Positions 8,343-17,972 of a stretch of DNA of 64,000 bases are shown here, piece by piece. Origin of the DNA: Paenibacillus sp. Soil750 (GTDB taxonomy: Bacteria > Bacillota > Bacilli > Paenibacillales > NBRC-103111); contig NZ_LMSD01000044.1 in NCBI RefSeq assembly GCF_001428045.1, positions 124,001 to 188,000 of the forward strand, read 5' to 3'. The number at the start of each line of letters is the position of its first letter. Within the stretch, counting starts at the first letter, position 1. Position numbers and translations under genes: made by a program. The notes under the pieces are model-generated. The model saw nothing but the letters and a program-made list of their open reading frames with translations, was not told the origin of the DNA and did not search any database.

Positions 8343-9179
8343 ATGAATAGAAATGAGCGGTCTACGAATATAATGGCCTACGTTATTTTGCTTCTAGGCT
8401 CTTTTGTTATGCTGGCTCCATTTGCATGGACGGTCTCGACAGCATTTAAAACGCAAGAGCATGTTTTCGATCTCCCGCCGAAATGGATACCGGACCCCAT
8501 TACATGGAATAACTTTGTGGATGTTTGGAATAAAGCCCCGCTGTTAACTGGATTTATGAATAGCGCCATTATTGTGGTATGTGTTTTGGGTGTGGGTTTG
8601 TTTGTTTCTGCGATGGCTGCTTATGCATTTTCCAAATTTGATTTCCCCTTTAAAGAGACTATTTTTCTTTGTTTGCTAGCCACGATGATGATTCCATACT
8701 CCGTGGTGATGATTCCACAATTTATCGGTTTTTCATACCTGAATTGGGTGGATACGCTGCTTCCACTTATAGTGCCCGGATTATTCGGTCATATTGTCAC
8801 GATCTTTTTCTTCAAACAATTTATGCAAGGGGGCATTCCTTCGGATTTAATTGATGCAGCGAAAATCGACGGTGCGAGCTATTTCCGAACGTTTGCTTCT
8901 GTGGCGTTACCCATTGTAAAACCAGCGATTGCTGCACAAGCGGCACTTGGATTCATGGGGATATGGAACGATTTTCTTGGACCTGTGATCTATTTGCATT
9001 CGTCGGAAAAACAAACGATTCAAGTTATTATTGCAAGTTTGCAAGCTAACTATATCTCGCAAGCCAACTACCCTAATATGATGGCAGCTTCATTGATCGC
9101 TTTAGTGCCGGTTGTTCTCGTGTTCTTTTTCTGCCAACGGTACTTTATTGAATCCTTAAGCATCAGTGGATTAAAATGA
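8343..9179 (+). CDS. Sugar ABC transporter permease (MalG/UgpE type)
   Basis: A 278-residue partner permease with an N-terminal membrane segment (residues 12-32) and the EAA loop LIDAAKIDGASYFRTF near residue 180. GAAAGGAAGG precedes the ATG. Its stop codon overlaps the start of the following GH43 gene (ATGA), so uptake and hydrolysis are translationally coupled. Confidence 0.92.
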   Translation: MNRNERSTNIMAYVILLLGSFVMLAPFAWTVSTAFKTQEHVFDLPPKWIPDPITWNNFVDVWNKAPLLTGFMNSAIIVVCVLGVGLFVSAMAAYAFSKFDFPFKETIFLCLLATMMIPYSVVMIPQFIGFSYLNWVDTLLPLIVPGLFGHIVTIFFFKQFMQGGIPSDLIDAAKIDGASYFRTFASVALPIVKPAIAAQAALGFMGIWNDFLGPVIYLHSSEKQTIQVIIASLQANYISQANYPNMMAASLIALVPVVLVFFFCQRYFIESLSISGLK

Positions 9180-11650
9180 CCAAACGTAGGATACGAACGA
9201 AAACAATGTTTATGGGGCTAGTTGTATTATTCCTATTAGCCATAGTGATTACAATTTCATTTAGCGGGAAAGGAAGAGGTCCTATGTTGAATTCCACGCT
9301 TGGGGAATCGTATCAGAATTCATTGGCGCTTGAGCAGGAATGGCCTGATTACGGGATAGGCGATCCCTATGTTATGCGATATAACGGACTCTATTATTTG
9401 TATTGCAGTACGAAGGATTTTCGTGTGGGTATTAAAGCTTGGAGCTCGAGCGATTTAATTCATTGGAAATATGAAGGGCTAGCTACGGAAGAGCCACTAA
9501 CCGTAGGGGCTTACGCACCGGAAGTCGTTTACTGGAATGGGTATTTCTATATGTATACCTCGCCTGCCGGCAAAGGACATTATGTACTTCGCAGCGAGAG
9601 CCCTATTGGACCGTTCACGATTCAAACTGAAAATTTGGGCTTATCCATTGATGGCTCTGTATTTATTGATGATGACGGCAAATGGTATTTTACGCATGCG
9701 AGCGGTAAAGGTATTATTGGACACGAAATGCCTGATCCTTACACGATGACTGAAGAGAAGACGCTTGACGCTTATTTGGGCCATTGGACAGAAGGCTCGA
9801 TGATCATTAAACGCGACGGCAAATATTTCATGACTTATACAGGAAATCACGTGTTCAGTAAAGGATATCGGATTAATTACGCTGTGGCGACGGACTCGCC
9901 AATCGGAACCTATAAAGTGCCGGAGAATAACCCGATCGTCATCAGCACAAAACAAGATTTTAATGGGCTGGGCCATAGTTCAAGTGTGTTAGGTCCAAAC
10001 CTCGATTCTTATTATATGTTTTATCATAATTTAATTGGCCGTTCGAAGGAAGGTCCTCCGGTTCGTATGCTAAATATGGACCGAATCGTTTTTAACGGCG
10101 AGAAAATGGTAGTTCTTGGCGATGGTACTCATTTTCCTCAACCGGTTCCACGAATGCCGGATTTTTATGATGGCGTCAATAAACCGTTGGATCAGAAGCT
10201 TTGGGATGTGCGTGACAATGTAAATGAAACGAAATGGTTGAGCAGTAAAGCTGCCGATAAGAATCGGTTTACAGCAGAATTTAATTTTCGCATGAACTTG
10301 GAGAATACAGGAGTGGGGGAGGCTTCGTTCGAGACAGTCTTTTCCTATACGGATGACAATAATTATTACTCTGTTGGTATTGATCCCGCATTGCGAAGTA
10401 TCGCCCTGATCGAAATGAAGGACGGGAATAGAAAGCAGCTTGCAACTACTCAGCTTCCCCAAGCGATGGACTTTACTAAGCTGCATACCATTCGAGTTGA
10501 GAGTAATGCGCGAGGTACTAACATCTATTTCGATCAAATGAACAAGCTGACTCTTACAGATATCCATGCGATACCTGGGAAAATCGGGTATGCATATCGC
10601 CACATCAAGCCGACGTTGGAATACACAGCTTTTTCTAACGAAGCGGATGGCAGCAGTGACTATGAGACAGCCAAACCTGTTCCCGGAAGTATTGAAGCGG
10701 TTCATTATTTGGGAGAAAAAGATCAAGGATTTCATGTGGGGCATCCCGTTAAAGGGTCTGTTATGCGTGAAGAAGACGGTGTTCCGATCCAAACGAGTGA
10801 AGACGGCAGTAATGACGTTACGATGGCGGGAAAAGGAGACTGGCTAGCATATAGAATTAATGTGGAGTCAGACGGAACCTACGGTTTTGATGCAATGATG
10901 AAGGAAGACGGGAATGAAAATGTGGTGGAACTGCAGGTTGATGGGAAACCTCAACGTTTCGAATTAGGCCACATGAGTCAGAGCGAAGGAAACCCTTGGG
11001 TTAAAAAGCACATAGGAAATATGCAGCTAACACAGGGTGAGCATATTTTGACAGTAAAGCTAATCAAAGGCAAATTAAATTACCGTTATTTGGATATATA
11101 CAGAATCTCAGAACTGCCGGATGAAAAGCTCTCAAATATGTTTAATCAAATTTTGCCTGAAGATATGTATGGCAAATGGATGAAGCAAGAAGACGGGTAT
11201 GCCGTACAAACAGAAGGCTCGGATGCCAAAATGTATGCAGGCAGCGATGAATGGACGGACTATCGGGTAGAAGTAGATCTGAAATCCACTGCAGATTCTA
11301 TTGAAGAGGCAGGGATCTTGTTTCGTGTCACGAACGAATCTGAATTTCCTGAGCAAGTAAGGGATTCGTTCATGGGCTATCAACTGACCTTCCGTAACGG
11401 ACGTATGATTCTGAAGAAAATGAATTATGACCAGAATGAAGTAGACTCAGCTCCGATCAGTTTTGCCAACGGTTCAATCGTACACATCGCTGTTGACGTA
11501 AGTGGAGCAACAATGAAGGTATATCTAAACGATTTGAAGCAACCTGCCTTGGAATGGACGGATGCGAATGCATGGATGCACGGAAAAATCGGTATTCGTT
11601 CAGCGTCGCCATCGTGGCTCTTTACCAATTTATCATTAGTAAGGAGGTGA
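9176..11650 (+). CDS. Membrane-anchored multidomain GH43 glycosidase
   Basis: An 824-residue protein. Residues 1-32 form an uncleaved-looking signal anchor (basic start, hydrophobic MFMGLVVLFLLAIVITISF, no clear cleavage site). Residues 50-330 are a five-bladed GH43 propeller; the three catalytic acids can be assigned as Asp63 (GDPYV), Asp159 (SIDGSVF) and Glu206 (TEGSM). A concanavalin-like beta-sandwich (about 345-490), a CBM6-like domain (about 510-640, ending with a YLDIYRI strand) and a second DUF1080/LamG-like sandwich (about 665-820) follow. It probably works at the cell surface on arabinose- or xylose-decorated polysaccharide and feeds the co-transcribed importer. The exact bond is not deducible. 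Confidence 0.82.
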   Translation: MTKRRIRTKTMFMGLVVLFLLAIVITISFSGKGRGPMLNSTLGESYQNSLALEQEWPDYGIGDPYVMRYNGLYYLYCSTKDFRVGIKAWSSSDLIHWKYEGLATEEPLTVGAYAPEVVYWNGYFYMYTSPAGKGHYVLRSESPIGPFTIQTENLGLSIDGSVFIDDDGKWYFTHASGKGIIGHEMPDPYTMTEEKTLDAYLGHWTEGSMIIKRDGKYFMTYTGNHVFSKGYRINYAVATDSPIGTYKVPENNPIVISTKQDFNGLGHSSSVLGPNLDSYYMFYHNLIGRSKEGPPVRMLNMDRIVFNGEKMVVLGDGTHFPQPVPRMPDFYDGVNKPLDQKLWDVRDNVNETKWLSSKAADKNRFTAEFNFRMNLENTGVGEASFETVFSYTDDNNYYSVGIDPALRSIALIEMKDGNRKQLATTQLPQAMDFTKLHTIRVESNARGTNIYFDQMNKLTLTDIHAIPGKIGYAYRHIKPTLEYTAFSNEADGSSDYETAKPVPGSIEAVHYLGEKDQGFHVGHPVKGSVMREEDGVPIQTSEDGSNDVTMAGKGDWLAYRINVESDGTYGFDAMMKEDGNENVVELQVDGKPQRFELGHMSQSEGNPWVKKHIGNMQLTQGEHILTVKLIKGKLNYRYLDIYRISELPDEKLSNMFNQILPEDMYGKWMKQEDGYAVQTEGSDAKMYAGSDEWTDYRVEVDLKSTADSIEEAGILFRVTNESEFPEQVRDSFMGYQLTFRNGRMILKKMNYDQNEVDSAPISFANGSIVHIAVDVSGATMKVYLNDLKQPALEWTDANAWMHGKIGIRSASPSWLFTNLSLVRR

Positions 11651-11750
11651 TTTCATAGTTCAATTACTTTAAATTACCTCTAGATTCGACACAAGCACGC
11701 AATGAGTAATGCTATTCGATTAACATTTTTTCAAAGGAGGAAATGTAAAG

Positions 11751-13823
11751 ATGAATGCTAAAAGTCGTTTGCGCTTGGGTAAATTAATGATGGTTTTGAT
11801 GATGGTGGCTTTGCTTATTATTCCTTTCAATATGGCTCAAGCAGCAACGAGCGGGATGGCTTGGCCAACGTCAAACACGACAGTTTACACTACCGGTACA
11901 GGTGGAGTCTGGTATCCGAGGATGCTTCAGGTTAGCAGCAGCAACATGTTGGCTTCCTTTGATTCAAATGCGGACGGAGGTTTTACGAAAGTTAAGGTAG
12001 CGAAAAGCACGGATGGTGGGCTTACATGGGGGACGCCTATTACAGCCGCCTCTGATGCGAATGGGGATGTCGGCAACGGTCAGATGCTCCTATTAACCAA
12101 TGGAGACATTTGGTTGGCTTATCGCGTGGTCATACATTCTGGCAGCACGTATACCACTTATTTGAAAGTTCGAAAGAGCAGCGATGGAGGCAGCACCTGG
12201 TCGGATCTGGCAAACGGTCAAATAGCGACCGAATCGGAAAACTCTTTCACTGGGGTATGGGAGCCATTCCTCGGTTATGTGGGAAGCACGATTTGTGTCA
12301 TGTATGCGGACGATAGCTCAGCCGTTGTCGGTACCTCGGGGAAGCAGAAATTATTGATGAAAACCTGGAACGGAAGCGGTTGGAACAGCGCGACAGTTGT
12401 CAGCGACGGTGTAGCTAATAGCTCCAGAGATGGCATGCCGGTTTTTACAAAAATGGCAGACGGCAGGTACATTGTGGTATTCGAAGCTACGGACGTTAGC
12501 GGGCATCCATTTGGAATCAAATATAAAATTTCCACTGATGGCTTAGATTGGTCAGGCACACGGCAAACCATGTTTATTCCAACGAATGCAGGGAAAAAAG
12601 CCGGAGCGCCGTTTGTCGTTAAACTAGGCGATGGCAGATTAATGGCCAGCTTTCAAACGGATGATTCCAGCGCCAATACGGGAGACAGTTATTCTTCGAT
12701 GCGAACGATGATCAGCTCCGATAACGGCGCGACTTGGGGTTATTTATATAATGTATTCCCTGTATCGGACACGAAGTTTTCCAACTGGAATTCATTAATG
12801 GCTGTCGATACGACTCGCGTTATGGCAGTCACATCCGCCAACTTTCCTAGCACAGGCATTTATTTGCGGACGGGAAATGCAGGTACTCCTTCTAACGTAA
12901 ATTTTGCCGATAATTGGGGGTTTGAAACAGCGAATGTTAACGGATGGGCGCCTTCGGGAGCCGATTATCCAAACCGGATTCACATTCATGGAGTAAATGA
13001 CGGTATTGCACGTGCACCGGGGGGCGGAAACTACTTCATCGGTCTTGCTGGAACCAGTTCTCCTGGTACTGCATATATCGGTCAGACAATCACTGGTTTG
13101 GATAGCGGTACCTACACAATGCGAGCGTATATTAGGAGCAGTGGCGGCCAAACCAGTAACTATATGGAAGTGAAAGACTATGGCGGATCTACACTGCAAA
13201 CTAATTTTCCCGTTACAGGAACTTGGACGCAGGTAACCATCTCCGGTATTAGTGTAACAAATGCACAGGCGACTATCGGTTTTTACGCTGCGAATACAAG
13301 CGACAGCCAATGGGCGGATATTGATAACGTTGAATTTATCAAAACAGCTTCGACCACGCCGCTAAATGTCAATCTCACGAATAACTGGGGATATGAAACG
13401 GCAAATGTGAACGGATGGACGACGTATGGGTCCGATTACCCGGATCGTATTCACATTCATGGTATTAACGATGGTATTGCGCGTGCACCAGGTGGAGGGA
13501 ATTACTTCATCGGTCTTGCAGGTATTAGTTCACCGGGTACAGCTTATGTCGGTCAAACCATTACAGGTCTTCAAAACGGAACTTATACGATGCGAGCTTA
13601 TTTGAGGAGCAGCGGGGGGCAAAACAGCAATTATATGGAAGTGAAAAACTATGGTGGGGCAACTCAGCAAGCCAATTTCCCGGTTACTTCGACTTGGACA
13701 CAGGTGACAATCTCTGGTATTAATGTCACCAGTGGTCAGGCGATCATAGGATTTTTCGCTTCAAACAGCAGCGGCAGCCAATGGGCAGATATCGATAATG
13801 TTGAATTTTTCCGAACCAATTAA
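11751..13823 (+). CDS. Secreted Asp-box beta-propeller glycosidase with two tandem binding domains
   Basis: A 690-residue exported enzyme. The signal peptide ends near residue 31 (FNMAQA/ATSG). The catalytic region (about 35-375) has at least three Asp boxes of the S-x-D-x-G-x-T-W type, near residues 86 (STDGGLTW), 142 (SSDGGSTW) and 322 (SSDNGATW), the hallmark of six-bladed sialidase-like propellers. With GH43 neighbours, an exo-arabinanase of the GH93 type is favoured over a sialidase, and no classical FRIP motif is seen; this choice is inference. Residues 382-534 and 539-690 are two near-copies of a CBM4/9-like jelly roll starting NWG(F/Y)ETANVNGW. AAAGGAGG precedes the ATG. Confidence 0.78.
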   Translation: MNAKSRLRLGKLMMVLMMVALLIIPFNMAQAATSGMAWPTSNTTVYTTGTGGVWYPRMLQVSSSNMLASFDSNADGGFTKVKVAKSTDGGLTWGTPITAASDANGDVGNGQMLLLTNGDIWLAYRVVIHSGSTYTTYLKVRKSSDGGSTWSDLANGQIATESENSFTGVWEPFLGYVGSTICVMYADDSSAVVGTSGKQKLLMKTWNGSGWNSATVVSDGVANSSRDGMPVFTKMADGRYIVVFEATDVSGHPFGIKYKISTDGLDWSGTRQTMFIPTNAGKKAGAPFVVKLGDGRLMASFQTDDSSANTGDSYSSMRTMISSDNGATWGYLYNVFPVSDTKFSNWNSLMAVDTTRVMAVTSANFPSTGIYLRTGNAGTPSNVNFADNWGFETANVNGWAPSGADYPNRIHIHGVNDGIARAPGGGNYFIGLAGTSSPGTAYIGQTITGLDSGTYTMRAYIRSSGGQTSNYMEVKDYGGSTLQTNFPVTGTWTQVTISGISVTNAQATIGFYAANTSDSQWADIDNVEFIKTASTTPLNVNLTNNWGYETANVNGWTTYGSDYPDRIHIHGINDGIARAPGGGNYFIGLAGISSPGTAYVGQTITGLQNGTYTMRAYLRSSGGQNSNYMEVKNYGGATQQANFPVTSTWTQVTISGINVTSGQAIIGFFASNSSGSQWADIDNVEFFRTN
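12894..13352 (+). repeat. First copy of tandem carbohydrate-binding domain
   Basis: Encodes residues 382-534 of the propeller enzyme. It is closely similar to the copy at 13365-13820, including YFIGLAG, QTITGL, TYTMRAY, SSGGQ and QWADIDNVEF blocks, and points to recent internal duplication. Confidence 0.85.
13365..13820 (+). repeat. Second copy of tandem carbohydrate-binding domain
   Basis: Encodes residues 539-690. The repeat unit is 157 residues, start to start. Differences are spread evenly, so the copies have begun to diverge. Confidence 0.85.
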
Positions 13824-13836
13824 TTAAGGCATTTCC

Positions 13837-13860
13837 CGCGCACAAAATGGTTTGTGTGCG
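13837..13860 (+). other. Intercistronic hairpin
   Basis: CGCGCACAAA, loop ATGG, TTTGTGTGCG: a ten-base stem with one G-U pair, 13 bases after the propeller gene. There is no T-run, so it is more likely an mRNA 3' stabiliser than a full terminator. Confidence 0.55.
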
Positions 13861-13908
13861 GATCAACTTAAATAAACAATCATCAGAAGTAGGAGTGATC
13901 ATCACAAG

Positions 13909-15669
13909 ATGTCGACAAAAATGTATATAAAGGACTATCCAAGACCTCAGTTTGTACGAGAATCATGGCATAGTTTAAACGGTGAGTGGGGTTTTCGTTT
14001 TGATGACGGAAACATAGGAGAGAATGAAAAGTGGTACGAGGAGTTTGAGGGGGACCTCAAGATCATGGTTCCGTTCACTTATGAAACGAAGGCCAGCGGT
14101 ATTGGCGAAGAGGCATTTCACCCTCAAATATGGTATCACCGATTGCTCGAAGTTCCGAAAGAACAAGAAAGCAAAAGGATCATCCTGCATTTTCAAGCGG
14201 TGGACTATATAGCCAAATTGTGGGTGAACGGAACGTGTGTAGGTCAACATCAAGGTGGATACACAGCGTTTTCATTTGATATTACGCCCTATATTCAATT
14301 TGGTCAGTCTAACAGCCTCGTCATGAAGGTGGAGGACAGCCCGAGCTGCACGCAACCACGCGGTAAGCAGCGTTGGGTGAATGACAATTTCGAATGCTTT
14401 TATGTTCAGACAACTGGAATTTGGCAAAGTGTATGGTTGGAATATGTGGCGGAATCTTATATCAAATCCGTGAAAATGACACCTGATCTTGACCGTCAAT
14501 CGGTACGCTTCGAATACCAAACGCATGGTGATTTAAAGCAGGGGCAGCTTCGCGTAGAGACTCGAATTAGTTTTAAGGGGAAGATCCTCAAGCAAACCGC
14601 TTTGATCGTAGATCGGCCTTGGCTGCAATTGGAGGTAGATTTGCTGCATGAAGCAAATGGTCCATGGAAGGTAAGCAGATGGTCTCCGCAAAATCCGAAC
14701 TTATATGATGTGGAATTTGTACTATTAAAAGATGACGTGGTGATCGACCACGTGTATTCTTACTTCGGCATGAGGAAGATTTCCATAGAAAAAGGAAAAG
14801 TTCTCCTCAATAATACGCCTATTTATCAGCGGTTAATATTGGACCAAGGGTACTGGTCCGACAGTCATTTGACGCCGCCTTCGGAGCAAACATTAATAGA
14901 GGATATCGATGCTATTCTCGCCATGGGATACAACGGGGTGAGGAAGCACATGAAAATTGAAGATGCGCGGTTTCTATATTGGTGCGATGTCAAAGGGCTT
15001 TTGGTATGGTCCGAGATGGCAGCCACCTTTGAATTTAATGATGAGGCCGTTGAGACTTTCACCAAGGAATGGATCGAGATTGTAAGGCAGCAGTATAATC
15101 ATCCGAGCATCATCACGTGGGTGCCTTTTAATGAGTCTTGGGGCATTATGCAAATTTTGACTGACCGTAAGCAGCAGAAGTTCACCGAGGGTATCTATCA
15201 TTTGACCAAATCGATAGACCCGAATCGTCCTGTCATTACAAATGACGGATGGGAACATACCGTCTCAGACATTTTGACTTTACATGATTATGTGGAAAAC
15301 GGTTCGGAATTTCTCCAGCGTTATGCGGATAAATCCCCTATCGTAAATAACGAATGGGCCTTCAACAATGGGAAATATGCCCTAGCTCAAGGATACACGT
15401 ATCGTGGACAGCCCATTATCATTAGTGAATTTGGAGGGATCGCTTTCCAAACCGATAAAGGCTGGGGGTACGGCAATCAGGTCGTGACGGAAGAGGCCTT
15501 TGTTGAGCGGTTCCGGGGCATTACCCAAGCGATTAAGGATATCGACTACATTTGTGGGTATTGCTATACGCAGGTGACTGATGTCCAGCAGGAAATGAAC
15601 GGACTGCTCACTGAAGACCGGAAACCGAAGATTCCACTAGAGCTTATCAAAGAAATTAACCTCGCATAA
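13909..15669 (+). CDS. Glycoside hydrolase family 2 enzyme
   Basis: A 586-residue cytoplasmic GH2 protein without signal peptide. The N-terminal jelly roll (WHSLNGEWGFRFD, residues 20-190) and Ig-like domain lead to a TIM barrel from about residue 300. The acid/base is Glu409 in FNESWG and the nucleophile Glu507 in ISEFGG, both in the expected context. It lacks the C-terminal domains of large beta-galactosidases, so it resembles beta-glucuronidase or beta-galactosidase-like small GH2 enzymes that cleave imported oligosaccharides. The ribosome binding site AGGAG lies a little far (13 bases) from the ATG. Confidence 0.85.
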   Translation: MSTKMYIKDYPRPQFVRESWHSLNGEWGFRFDDGNIGENEKWYEEFEGDLKIMVPFTYETKASGIGEEAFHPQIWYHRLLEVPKEQESKRIILHFQAVDYIAKLWVNGTCVGQHQGGYTAFSFDITPYIQFGQSNSLVMKVEDSPSCTQPRGKQRWVNDNFECFYVQTTGIWQSVWLEYVAESYIKSVKMTPDLDRQSVRFEYQTHGDLKQGQLRVETRISFKGKILKQTALIVDRPWLQLEVDLLHEANGPWKVSRWSPQNPNLYDVEFVLLKDDVVIDHVYSYFGMRKISIEKGKVLLNNTPIYQRLILDQGYWSDSHLTPPSEQTLIEDIDAILAMGYNGVRKHMKIEDARFLYWCDVKGLLVWSEMAATFEFNDEAVETFTKEWIEIVRQQYNHPSIITWVPFNESWGIMQILTDRKQQKFTEGIYHLTKSIDPNRPVITNDGWEHTVSDILTLHDYVENGSEFLQRYADKSPIVNNEWAFNNGKYALAQGYTYRGQPIIISEFGGIAFQTDKGWGYGNQVVTEEAFVERFRGITQAIKDIDYICGYCYTQVTDVQQEMNGLLTEDRKPKIPLELIKEINLA

Positions 15670-15691
15670 AAGTTAGGAAGCGGTGTTGAGA

Positions 15692-15789
15692 ATGGAATAT
15701 AGAAGACTTGGACGTACGAATTTAAAGATGCAAAAGAATGGCGCTGGGATTTTAAACTTGATCGCGGCCAAGGCGGAGTCCAACTTTGA
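15692..15789 (+). pseudogene. Fused debris: aldo/keto reductase N-terminus joined to an unrelated C-terminus
   Basis: ATG 15692 opens MEYRRLGRTNLK, the characteristic first residues of aldo/keto reductases, and then loses similarity. In a second frame, 15718-15789 encodes EWRWDFKLDRG and GGVQL before TGA, which looks like the natural end of another protein. The junction falls near 15718-15726. These are remnants of two genes left by deletion, not a working gene. Confidence 0.55.
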
Positions 15790-15809
15790 TTCACAAGTCA
15801 AATGCTATT

Positions 15810-15881
15810 ATGGATGCTGACTACATCCGCATCTTTACGCAGATCGTACTGCCGCTGTCAAAGCATGCGCTGGCGAGCAAG
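15810..15881 (+). pseudogene. Fragment of a sugar ABC permease (EAA-loop region)
   Basis: The frame starting at 15810 reads ADYIRIFTQIVLPLSK, which matches the segment just after the EAA loop of MalG-type permeases (compare FRTFASVALPIVKPA in the intact permease at 8343). It has no start or end of its own, so it is a stranded piece of a lost transporter gene. Confidence 0.6.
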
Positions 15882-15921
15882 CTGAAATTACATAAATGCA
15901 TGAAGTGGAAGGAGTCGTTAT

Positions 15922-16884
15922 ATGAGCACGATGGAGATGAAAACATTTCAAAACCCAATATTGGATATTGGTCCCGATCCTTGGATATATCGGCATACGG
16001 ACGGTCATTATTATTTTATGGTGACGCGAGGTGATCGGTTGGATTTATGGAAATCCGAATCGATGAGTGGAATTGCGAACGGCGCAATGAAGACCGTCTG
16101 GACTCCTCCGGCGGAAGGGTTGGATAGACGGAAACTGTGGGCTCCGGAAATCCATCATCTCGGAGGCAAATGGTACATTTATTTCACAGATAACAACGGT
16201 GGCGGAGACGATGCACGCAAAATCTATGTGCTGGAAAATGAGTGTGCCGATCCTCTCGAAGGAACATGGCGGATGAAGGGGGCCGTGAATACGGCCTTGC
16301 CCGGATTGGACGGAACGGTGCTGGAGCACAACGGGAAGCTTTTTTTCATGTACGCGGGCTACGGCCATTTTCCGAAATACGGCTCAGCGGTCTACGCCGC
16401 CGAAATGGAAAACCCTTGGACGATCAAGGGGGAGGAGTCGCTGCTCACTAAGCCCGAATACGATTGGGAGCATCAAGGTGGAATGGCGATTAATGAGGGG
16501 CCTTGCTTCCTTAAGCGATTCGGCAAAGTATTCCTGATTTATTCCGCAAGCACATGCTGGTCCGATGACTACGCACTAGGGATGCTGACCGCGAAGGAAG
16601 ACAGCGATCTGCTGAATCCGGCTTCATGGTCCAAGAGCGAGAAACCCGTTTTCCATAAATCGGTTGAAAACTCCGTCTTCGGCCCCGGTCATAACAGCTT
16701 TATCGTATCCCCGGACGGAACGGAAGACTGGATCGTCTATCATGCTATACCGGTATCTGAAGGAGGCAGTAAACAAAGAAGCGCTAGAATGCAGAAATTC
16801 GGTTGGACGGCGGACGGGAACCCGGACTTCGGTGCTCCGATACCGGCTGAGGTCGATTTTGACGTGCCTTCCGGTGAAAAGTGA
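15922..16884 (+). CDS. Glycoside hydrolase family 43 protein (intracellular)
   Basis: A 320-residue single-domain GH43 enzyme without signal peptide. The catalytic triad can be placed as Asp19 (GPDPW), Asp130 (LDGTV) and Glu192 (INEGP), with the blade motif LWAPEIHHLGGKWYIYF typical of arabinofuranosidase/xylosidase members. GAAGGAG precedes the ATG. Its base composition looks more GC-rich than the genes before it, and it follows a stretch of gene debris, so it may have arrived separately from the main operon. A terminator follows about 105 bases downstream. Confidence 0.85.
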   Translation: MSTMEMKTFQNPILDIGPDPWIYRHTDGHYYFMVTRGDRLDLWKSESMSGIANGAMKTVWTPPAEGLDRRKLWAPEIHHLGGKWYIYFTDNNGGGDDARKIYVLENECADPLEGTWRMKGAVNTALPGLDGTVLEHNGKLFFMYAGYGHFPKYGSAVYAAEMENPWTIKGEESLLTKPEYDWEHQGGMAINEGPCFLKRFGKVFLIYSASTCWSDDYALGMLTAKEDSDLLNPASWSKSEKPVFHKSVENSVFGPGHNSFIVSPDGTEDWIVYHAIPVSEGGSKQRSARMQKFGWTADGNPDFGAPIPAEVDFDVPSGEK

Positions 16885-16990
16885 AAATCGATCCGACAGC
16901 TTGAGAGGGCTCAGTCGTTCATATTCGGGTCAACAAGCGCTTTTCCTTGTTGTTGAAACTCGCGTGCAACTGAAACTGAATTAAAACAAT

Positions 16991-17020
16991 GGCGTTCACT
17001 CTCTGGGTGAGCGCCTATTT
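16991..17020 (+). terminator. Rho-independent terminator after the GH43 gene
   Basis: GGCGTTCAC / GTGAGCGCC stem with one G-U pair, followed by TATTTTACTTTG. Confidence 0.75.
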
Positions 17021-17072
17021 TACTTTGTTTCGTATCCACAATATCAGAGAAAGATACTTCATTAAATTATAA

Positions 17073-17124
17073 AATGAGGCTGCCCCTCGAAAACGAGTGG
17101 CGGCCTCATTAAGCTATCGTGCAG
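17073..17124. repeat. Interspersed hairpin repeat, copy 1
   Basis: AATGAGGCTGCC.../...GGCCTCATT stem followed by AAGCTATCGTGCAG, a variant of the shared CTAACGGGCAG tail. Read on the minus strand it ends in TTTATAATTT and can serve as terminator of the DUF421 gene. Confidence 0.7.
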
Positions 17125-17190
17125 TTATTTCTTTTATCTCAACATGAGTCTGTTCTTATCCTCTTACTTCATGGTGCCAATATATGACTA

Positions 17191-17895
17191 TTACTCCTGA
17201 TCAATTGGATGCCGGATTTGATCCTGATATAGATCAAAAAATAGTTTACCTTGTGTTCCCCTGATAGCGTAACAGACTTCTTCTGCTGTAACACCCCGTT
17301 GCTGTAGCTGCTTCGAGAGCCATTCTTTGGATAAACCAATTTGCTGTAAATTATCTGACATAATATTTCCGTCCATAACTAGTTCAACAGGAAACTGGAT
17401 CTTTGTTGTATTTGTCAAAAGCAAATCCTTTTGTATAAGGGGACGATATTCTGGCTTTTTGAGCACCGAGAGTTTACCGTTAAGCTCTAAGATGGCATAT
17501 TGTACTTCTTCGATATCAAAAATGTCCTTTTCTCGCAATTCTTGATTTAAAGTGTCGAGTGTAAATTGAATTTTCCTTAAGTTCTGTTCCATAATTTTGC
17601 CGTTTTCGATCACTACCGTCGGTTTTCCGGCAAACCATTTCCTGATTTTTCGGCTCTTCATGGATAACAAAGAGATGAGATAGGCAATGCCACTGAAGAT
17701 CAAAAAAGAAGTGATAAGATTCCAAGTCTTCAAATGAGTATTAAATGCTAAATTACCGATTATGGCACCTAGTGTGATCGAAGCGACGAAATCATTGTAA
17801 GTCATTCGCGCTATCGTGTGTTTTCCTAGAACTCGCGTAATTAACATAATAAGAACGAAAGCAACCACCGTCCGGAGAATTGTTTCCAACAACAT
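17191..17895 (-). CDS. DUF421 (YetF-like) membrane protein
   Basis: A 234-residue protein with three N-terminal hydrophobic segments (about residues 5-80), including the conserved RVLGK...MTYNDFVASITLGAI region, followed by a soluble domain made of two similar halves, each containing a VV(I/M)(E/D)G(K/N)I strand. This is the layout of DUF421 proteins such as Bacillus YetF/YrbG. The role is unknown; family members are linked to spore or stress phenotypes. GGGAGGAT precedes the ATG. Confidence 0.88.
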   Translation of the reverse strand: MLLETILRTVVAFVLIMLITRVLGKHTIARMTYNDFVASITLGAIIGNLAFNTHLKTWNLITSFLIFSGIAYLISLLSMKSRKIRKWFAGKPTVVIENGKIMEQNLRKIQFTLDTLNQELREKDIFDIEEVQYAILELNGKLSVLKKPEYRPLIQKDLLLTNTTKIQFPVELVMDGNIMSDNLQQIGLSKEWLSKQLQQRGVTAEEVCYAIRGTQGKLFFDLYQDQIRHPIDQE

Positions 17896-17972
17896 ATCAA
17901 CTATCCTCCCTGTTCATATGAGTGCTTTGTTATTTTATTTCTTTTCCTAGAAAAAAATACATTGGTTAAGAA

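Noticed and set aside
10070..10792. 240-codon minus-strand open frame inside the GH43 gene
   Set aside because: Fully antisense to a gene with clear domains, no binding site and no recognisable protein features.
11751..13823. Calling the propeller enzyme a sialidase
   Set aside because: Asp boxes occur in several families; no FRIP arginine motif was seen and the neighbours are arabinose/xylose-type enzymes.
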